From contig NZ_CAJPQR010000056.1 in NCBI RefSeq assembly GCF_905372745.1, forward strand, positions 1 to 5,195: 5,195 nucleotides of DNA, read 5' to 3'. Numbering within the stretch: the first letter of the stretch is position 1; every line of letters begins with the position of its first letter. Under the pieces are notes generated by a model that had not been told where the DNA came from, did no database searches, and worked only from the letters and a program-made list of their open reading frames with translations. Position numbers and translations under genes: made by a program. This stretch comes from an uncultured Campylobacter sp. (GTDB lineage Bacteria; Campylobacterota; Campylobacteria; Campylobacterales; Campylobacteraceae). Positions 5,189-5,195 of this stretch are shown here, in pieces.

Positions 5189-5195
5189 TAATAAT

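Overview
The window looks like a chromosomal segment of a Campylobacter species. The evidence is the protein sequences (FlhB with an N-terminus like that of Campylobacter jejuni, a DcuB-type dicarboxylate transporter, the rplU-rpmA pair), the promoter style (clear TATAAT boxes behind T-rich DNA, no obvious -35) and many AAATTT-type words in the spacers. Base composition seems higher in GC than C. jejuni. That would fit the oral group (rectus, showae, curvus or gracilis-like), but this is an inference and no species can be named.

Layout. Positions 1-713 (minus) hold the N-terminal 237 residues of a LarA-family nickel-pincer 2-hydroxyacid racemase, cut by the window edge. A 223-bp AT-rich divergent promoter region separates it from dcuB (937-2616, plus), an anaerobic C4-dicarboxylate exchanger of the DcuB type that carries about 95 extra residues between two membrane helices. 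A good intrinsic terminator follows. Next comes a gene-free stretch of about 520 bp between the convergent dcuB and flhB genes. It is packed with nested inverted repeats, a 14-bp perfect G/C-rich hairpin and a run of four G-tracts. flhB (3138-4214, minus) encodes the flagellar export-gate switch protein. A divergent spacer of 288 bp leads to the ribosomal protein operon rplU-rpmA (4503-5086, plus), which ends in a strong terminator. A new promoter and Shine-Dalgarno sequence at the right edge belong to a gene starting just outside the window; obg is the usual neighbour.

How the genes may work together. The larA-like gene and dcuB share one promoter region, and the pairing suggests metabolism of 2-hydroxy acids linked to fumarate respiration. 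A malate-type racemase could turn D-malate into L-malate, which becomes fumarate and then succinate, while DcuB exchanges C4-dicarboxylates. The substrate is not shown by the sequence. flhB and rplU-rpmA are ordinary housekeeping or motility loci with no functional link to the first pair.

The points most worth a second look are the repeat-containing insertion in DcuB, the larA/dcuB pairing, the large inverted-repeat structure between dcuB and flhB, and two mutually exclusive hairpins in the rplU leader.
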